64,000 nt of DNA. Source: Chelonoidis abingdonii (Eukaryota > Chordata > Testudines > Testudinidae). The notes under the pieces were generated by a model. It did not search any database. It was given only the letters and a program-made list of their open reading frames with translations, and was not told where the DNA came from. Position 1 is the first letter of the stretch. Every line of letters begins with the position of its first letter. This document shows, piece after piece, positions 59,970 through 64,000 of this stretch. The stretch spans positions 177,162,541 to 177,226,540 of the forward strand of contig NC_133769.1 of assembly GCF_003597395.2 (NCBI RefSeq). Direction: 5' to 3'. The translations under genes and the position numbers were made by a program.

Positions 59970-61969
59970 CCTCTCTCTAAGTAAAATTTTGACTGGTTTT
60001 CTGGAAGGGCTAAAGCCACGCTACAAAAAGTTCTAATCGGTTTGCCAGATTCTGGGATCGGATGTGTGCAGCTTCCATCCAAGTCAGTGGGAGCCTTGTG
60101 CCTGCACCTGAGAATACAGTTTGCTCAACAAAGTAATATATCAATTCCTCCATGAATAGTGGTGTTATACCAGTGATCAGTTTGGTCCAATATATCTACG
60201 GCACCCTGATGGTGCCCTTCAATGAACATACTTTAGGTGGTCAATCCCAAAACACGCCTGGGGCTAATGGGATACAATCTGAAGCTGCTGTGAGAAGAAT
60301 ATTTCTAGTTCTGCTTTTTAATCATTAATATACAATGTTTTCTTTACAAACTACCTGTAGTTTTACATTTTGTACAGGACAGTGTAAAAGTATAAAGTGA
60401 TATATTTTTCTCTGCCATTTGCTCAAAAAAGTTTCAACTATGCACCATCAACGTTCTTCTTAACTAGAACAAACATTATCTTCTAAGGAAGTTGAAAGTT
60501 TGTCCTGTAAACAAGCAGCATTGAAGGAGATAGGGCAATTTTTATCACAAGTTAAGTTTTCCACAAGTACTGCAATTGAGCGTAGCACCCCATAGCTTAG
60601 AACAGCATGTCTAAGCTTCACTCAAGAACCAATCTCCCTTTTATGGTGCAGAATGACAGTCACCCCGTTCTTACCACACATTCTTATCACTCCTCATGCC
60701 CTGCATAGTGTAGATATATCTCTGTATCACAAAACTTTTCTAGATGATTATTTTTTTACAATATTCCAAGCTGATTGACAACATCTGTTAGTTTCAAGTT
60801 GATTCGTCAAAAAGAGGTTTGACAGAGGTACTTTTATTAAAGAAGCCACTTTTTTCAGATTTTTTTCAGAATGTTCCAGCAGAAAAAAAATCAGTCATGG
60901 CAACACTGCCATATAATCATCATTATGCTGTACCAAAACATATATCATTGGGATACAGAACAATATGTCTTTCCCAATATAATGTGATGAAGTTTCATTA
61001 ATTTGATTAAGATGTTAACAACAAGTAAATGTGACATTTAAATTGCATTGGAAAATTCCAAATAGTTAGGCATGAAGTATGTAAACCTACCTTTGCAGCA
61101 TATTGTGGCCTATGTTTTAGCACAGAAAGTAGCACTAAGTAAGCATGAATTTGTTTTACAGAAATAATCTGAATTTCCCCAAAGTCAGTGATACTGGAGT
61201 TCTGGCAAAAGAAGTAGGGGTAGGGAGAGTGTGCACAGAGCAGATGTATAAAAGACACCATGCAAACTTGTGCTGACAAGTTTTGCATAAATATGGATAA
61301 TCACAGGTCTTGTTGTGACAAAAAGGACAATAGCTACATGAGCTGACATTCTAAACCAAATGCAGAGGTGATATATATGGTGGTGTTACTCGTTCATCAG
61401 AAAGACAGTACAAGCATACCCTAGATACCGAAGGATGGAAGGAGATATAGCAGAAAAAAAATATTAACAAATTAAGGTCGGGACCTTTTCTGACACCATT
61501 CCACACTCTCTTTGTTAGTTGCTTTTCCTGCTATTCTCCATATTTCTGCTATATTAGTGTGTAAATGTATCTCCTTATGTCCACTTACCTTCATCTAGCT
61601 GACACCACCATTTACATCACTTCAGAAATAGTTTATATTTTTTACAGATCTACAAAGATATCGGCTATTATGACTGTTTTGGAAAATCTTGCAATACGTT
61701 TTTTTTAAGTGACACTTATAGTACTTGGCCTCCAGTTGGCCAAATACATGTCCCAGATAGCTTTCACCTCATGCCTGTTGGGTCTTCCTTGAGCAACAAG
61801 AAAAAAAATTAGAAGTTATACTCGGTTAATATACTAAATTCCCTTCCTAGCCTGGCTACTGTGGGCTTCAGCACCAGTGGTCAAAATTGTTAGAATTTTT
61901 TTAATTCGCTGTCACAGATCACCCTACACAAACATATAGGAAAGTATTTACATAGATCAACATTTTCAA

Positions 61970-62190
61970 ACTTAAGAGTCTACAGTTAGTCTGATAAAGT
62001 GATATTTAGGTATCTGAATAAAAGTGATCTGATTTTCAGAAATTATAAGCACCCATAAATACTAGTTAAGTCATTGGGAACTGTAGAGACTCAGCACCTT
62101 TGAAAATCAGGCAACTTCTATTTAATTGCCAAAATATGAATTTAGGAGCTGACCTTTAGGCACCTAGGTTTGGAAATGTTGACCATACAT
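61970..62190. repeat. Decayed palindromic dispersed repeat
   Basis: gatctgattttcagaaattataagcaccc-like sequence at the left mirrors ctcagcacctttgaaaatcaggc at the right, and ggagctgacctttaggcacc follows. I recognise the pattern as a common reptile repeat without a name I can support. Confidence 0.5.
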
Positions 62191-62743
62191 TTTGTAACAT
62201 TACCAACAGCATAATATGTATTCTTAAAAACTTACTTGATTTGAGAAATGTGACTCGTTTGAGTAAATAAGCATTTTATTATTGTGTTACGTCATTTCAG
62301 ATCTGTGGTAATGCTGATTAATGCACTTCTTGGATGTGCGTCAGGCACTAGAGGTGTCCATTAATTAGGGTTGCTGCACAATCTGTCATGTCTTATTGCT
62401 TAATTAATAAACATTAGATTAGCTATTGAGCTTTCTGAGGAAACGATTGTACTGATGAACAGATTGAGCTAAGAGTCTAGCTCACTAATACCGTGTGAGG
62501 AAAGGAAGATTTATATCCGATGCATTCAGTTTACAGAACAGCTTTGAATGAGCTCTTCTGGGACACCTATTAGAGGCCGTTGTAAAAATTATTACATATT
62601 GCAGAATTTGGATATTCAGAAAAAAATAATATTTAATGGATTGATTGAATATGCATAAAACTGCTGTAGCAAACTGAATAAACCTTCTCGCTCACTTAAC
62701 AACAATATTGACATGTAAAAATTCACCATACACATTTCACTAA

Positions 62744-64000
62744 GGCCTGGTCTACACTACGCGTTTAAACCGAATTTAGCAGCGTTAAACCGATTTAACC
62801 CTGCACCCATCCATACAACGAGGCCCTTTATATTGATATAAAGGGCTCTTTAAACCAGTTTCTGTATTCCTCTCCGATGAGAGGAGTAGCGCTGAAATCG
62901 GTATTGCCATGTCGGATTAGAGTTAGTGTGGCCGCAAATCGACGGATGATCCCCAGGGCGGTACCCACAGTGGGCAGCCATGTGACCGCTCTGAAAGCAA
63001 TCTGGAAACTTGGAATGGCACTGGCCAAGGTAGACAGAAAAGCCCTGCGAAAACTTTTGAAATGTCATTTCCTGTTGCCGACAGGACCTCTGGATCAGCA
63101 GGGTGGCGATGCAGTCCCAAATCCAAAAAGAGCTGCCATAGCAATGGACCAATTACGGGAGATACTGATCTGATCGCCCGATGGGGAGACAAATCGTGGT
63201 AATCAAGAGTTCCGATACAGAAGATGAAGAATGACAAAGCATTTGAGAAGAAAATCTCCAGGCCTAATGATAGAACAGAGGCCACAAGCAGGGACCACAC
63301 AGTGCCATGGCAAAGCGTAACGGCAAACCAAAGAAATCAAACAGAATGCTCATTGAGGGAGGGATGGGGTACTGTTAGGACATTCCAAGCTATCCCCAAC
63401 AGTCCCTGTGGGTCTCCTAAAAAGTATTTGTATTCTTGCTGAGCTCCCAATGCGTAGGTTCAAAAACATTGTCTGGGTGTTCAGATATATCTCGCAATTT
63501 ACCCAGCCTCGCCCCCATGAAAAAAGGGAGAAAAGCATTTTTCTAATGCCATTGTTTCAATGTCACCTATGTCTACTGCATTGCTGCGTAGACACGGTGC
63601 TGGCTGATGAAACAGCACATCCCCTCCCCCCCCCTTCTCCCTTTCCTGATGCAGATTGGTACAAAATTGGGGAGAAACAGTCCATCATCCTGTGATGTGC
63701 GCCTGACTGCCTGTGGAGGGTCGGCTGGGGGCTCCTGTAAATGAAAAATGACTCCTGTCATTCCTGGCAAGATTGGTACAAAAGGCGCAGTAACGTCCCT
63801 CATCATAGCAGCTGGAGCCTGAGCCTCTCAGCCCACCTCCCCCTTTCGTGTTCTAAAGAAATAATTCTTTACATCCCCTGACTGATCATGAGCAAGCAGG
63901 AGGCGGTGCTCCTCCCCCAACCCCTTTAATGGTCCTGCCGTGGACTAATTCATAGCACTTGAGTGCCCCCCTCATTTATCTCGCTAAAAAGTCAGTGTTT
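62744..64000 (+). mobile_element. PIF/Harbinger-like transposon, left part (runs off the right edge)
   Basis: The left end GGCCTGGTCTACACTAC is preceded by TAA (62741-62743), which fits the 3-base TWA target of PIF/Harbinger elements. The next 200 bases (ccgaatttagcagcgttaaa, tgatataaagggctctttaa) form the subterminal region. A broken Myb/SANT-like gene follows, and the untranslated stretch continues to the window edge. The right end and any transposase are outside. Confidence 0.7.
63107..63345 (+). pseudogene. Myb/SANT-like DNA-binding protein remnant of the Harbinger-like element
   Basis: A start-like atgcagtcccaaatcc is followed, with a frameshift, by DLIARWGDKSW and then KNDKAFEKKISRP, RTEATSRDHTVPWQS. 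The pattern resembles the first helices of the Myb/SANT-like protein that PIF/Harbinger elements encode beside the transposase (DLI..WGDE, then FEKIS..M..RG...D..QC). The stop and frameshift show that it is dead. Known: in active relatives this protein helps the transposase reach the nucleus and the ends. Confidence 0.6.

Larger units (their letters stand above)
59800..62743 (+). other. Downstream EPHA6 intron, mostly without recognisable elements
   Basis: The stretch after the donor holds one short palindrome (59890-59969) and a decayed palindromic repeat (about 61970-62190). The rest, including 62210-62700, shows no repeat family I recognise. I did not see the next kinase exon, expected to begin with a valine codon and encode an EEGYRLP-type motif, so it probably lies beyond the window. 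Confidence 0.7.

Noticed and set aside
1..64000. CRISPR array, operon, integron or phage system
   Set aside because: No regular spacer-repeat array, no compact gene clusters and no ribosome binding sites; the sequence is clearly a vertebrate intron.

Overview
This window reads as vertebrate nuclear DNA, most likely from a cryptodire turtle, and nearly all of it is intron. The one protein-coding piece I can support is a single 150-base exon at 59641-59790 (+). It has clean splice signals and encodes part of an Eph receptor tyrosine kinase domain. The residues match EPHA6 better than any other EPHA paralogue I know. On that reading, 1-59640 is the upstream intron and 59791-64000 the start of the downstream intron. 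I did not find the flanking kinase exons by eye. The turtle call rests on the repeats: CR1 LINEs in several subfamilies, a tRNA-derived SINE of the tortoise Cry type, hAT miniature elements of kinds common in turtle genomes, a PIF/Harbinger-like element, and short-LTR Gypsy elements.

Layout: 1-2100 holds an inverted-repeat, Penelope-like element (80-291) and a hAT element nested in another hAT (724-1187). 2105-4560 holds a GC-rich tandem repeat and then a decayed DIRS-type tyrosine-recombinase retroelement. 4561-15000 is mostly plain AT-rich intron with a Tigger-like element (10313-10510), a relative of the inverted-repeat element (11481-11723) and an L2-like LINE end. 15043-18880 carries a decayed plus-strand Gypsy element flanked by two more copies of that relative. 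18880-25575 is sparse, with one MITE, a MIR and a hAT copy. 25576-32412 is a minus-strand Gypsy element with both short LTRs and a matching 5-base target duplication. It has been invaded by LTRs, a SINE, a hAT element and two CR1 copies, one of which carries a Penelope-like insertion with its own 9-base duplication.

32413-45398 is mostly plain intron with two large hAT elements and CR1 pieces. 45399-49700 is a long minus-strand CR1 with endonuclease and reverse transcriptase remnants, broken by two hAT elements and a younger CR1. 50078-57239 holds a Tigger-like element, a MIR and a composite MITE. 57240-58480 is a decayed Ngaro-type element with a hydrolase-like segment. The EPHA6 exon follows. 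From 62744 to the end is the left part of a PIF/Harbinger-like transposon with a broken Myb/SANT-like gene.

The most interesting signal is a hammerhead-ribozyme-like motif shared by two inverted-repeat families (copies at 80-291, 31196-31716, 11481-11723, 15043-15263 and 18701-18876). The stem changes between families while pairing is kept, and both families carry the same extra A next to the core. I see no operon, CRISPR array, defence island or other dedicated gene system. All names come from reading the sequence and from general knowledge of the families; no database search was run.
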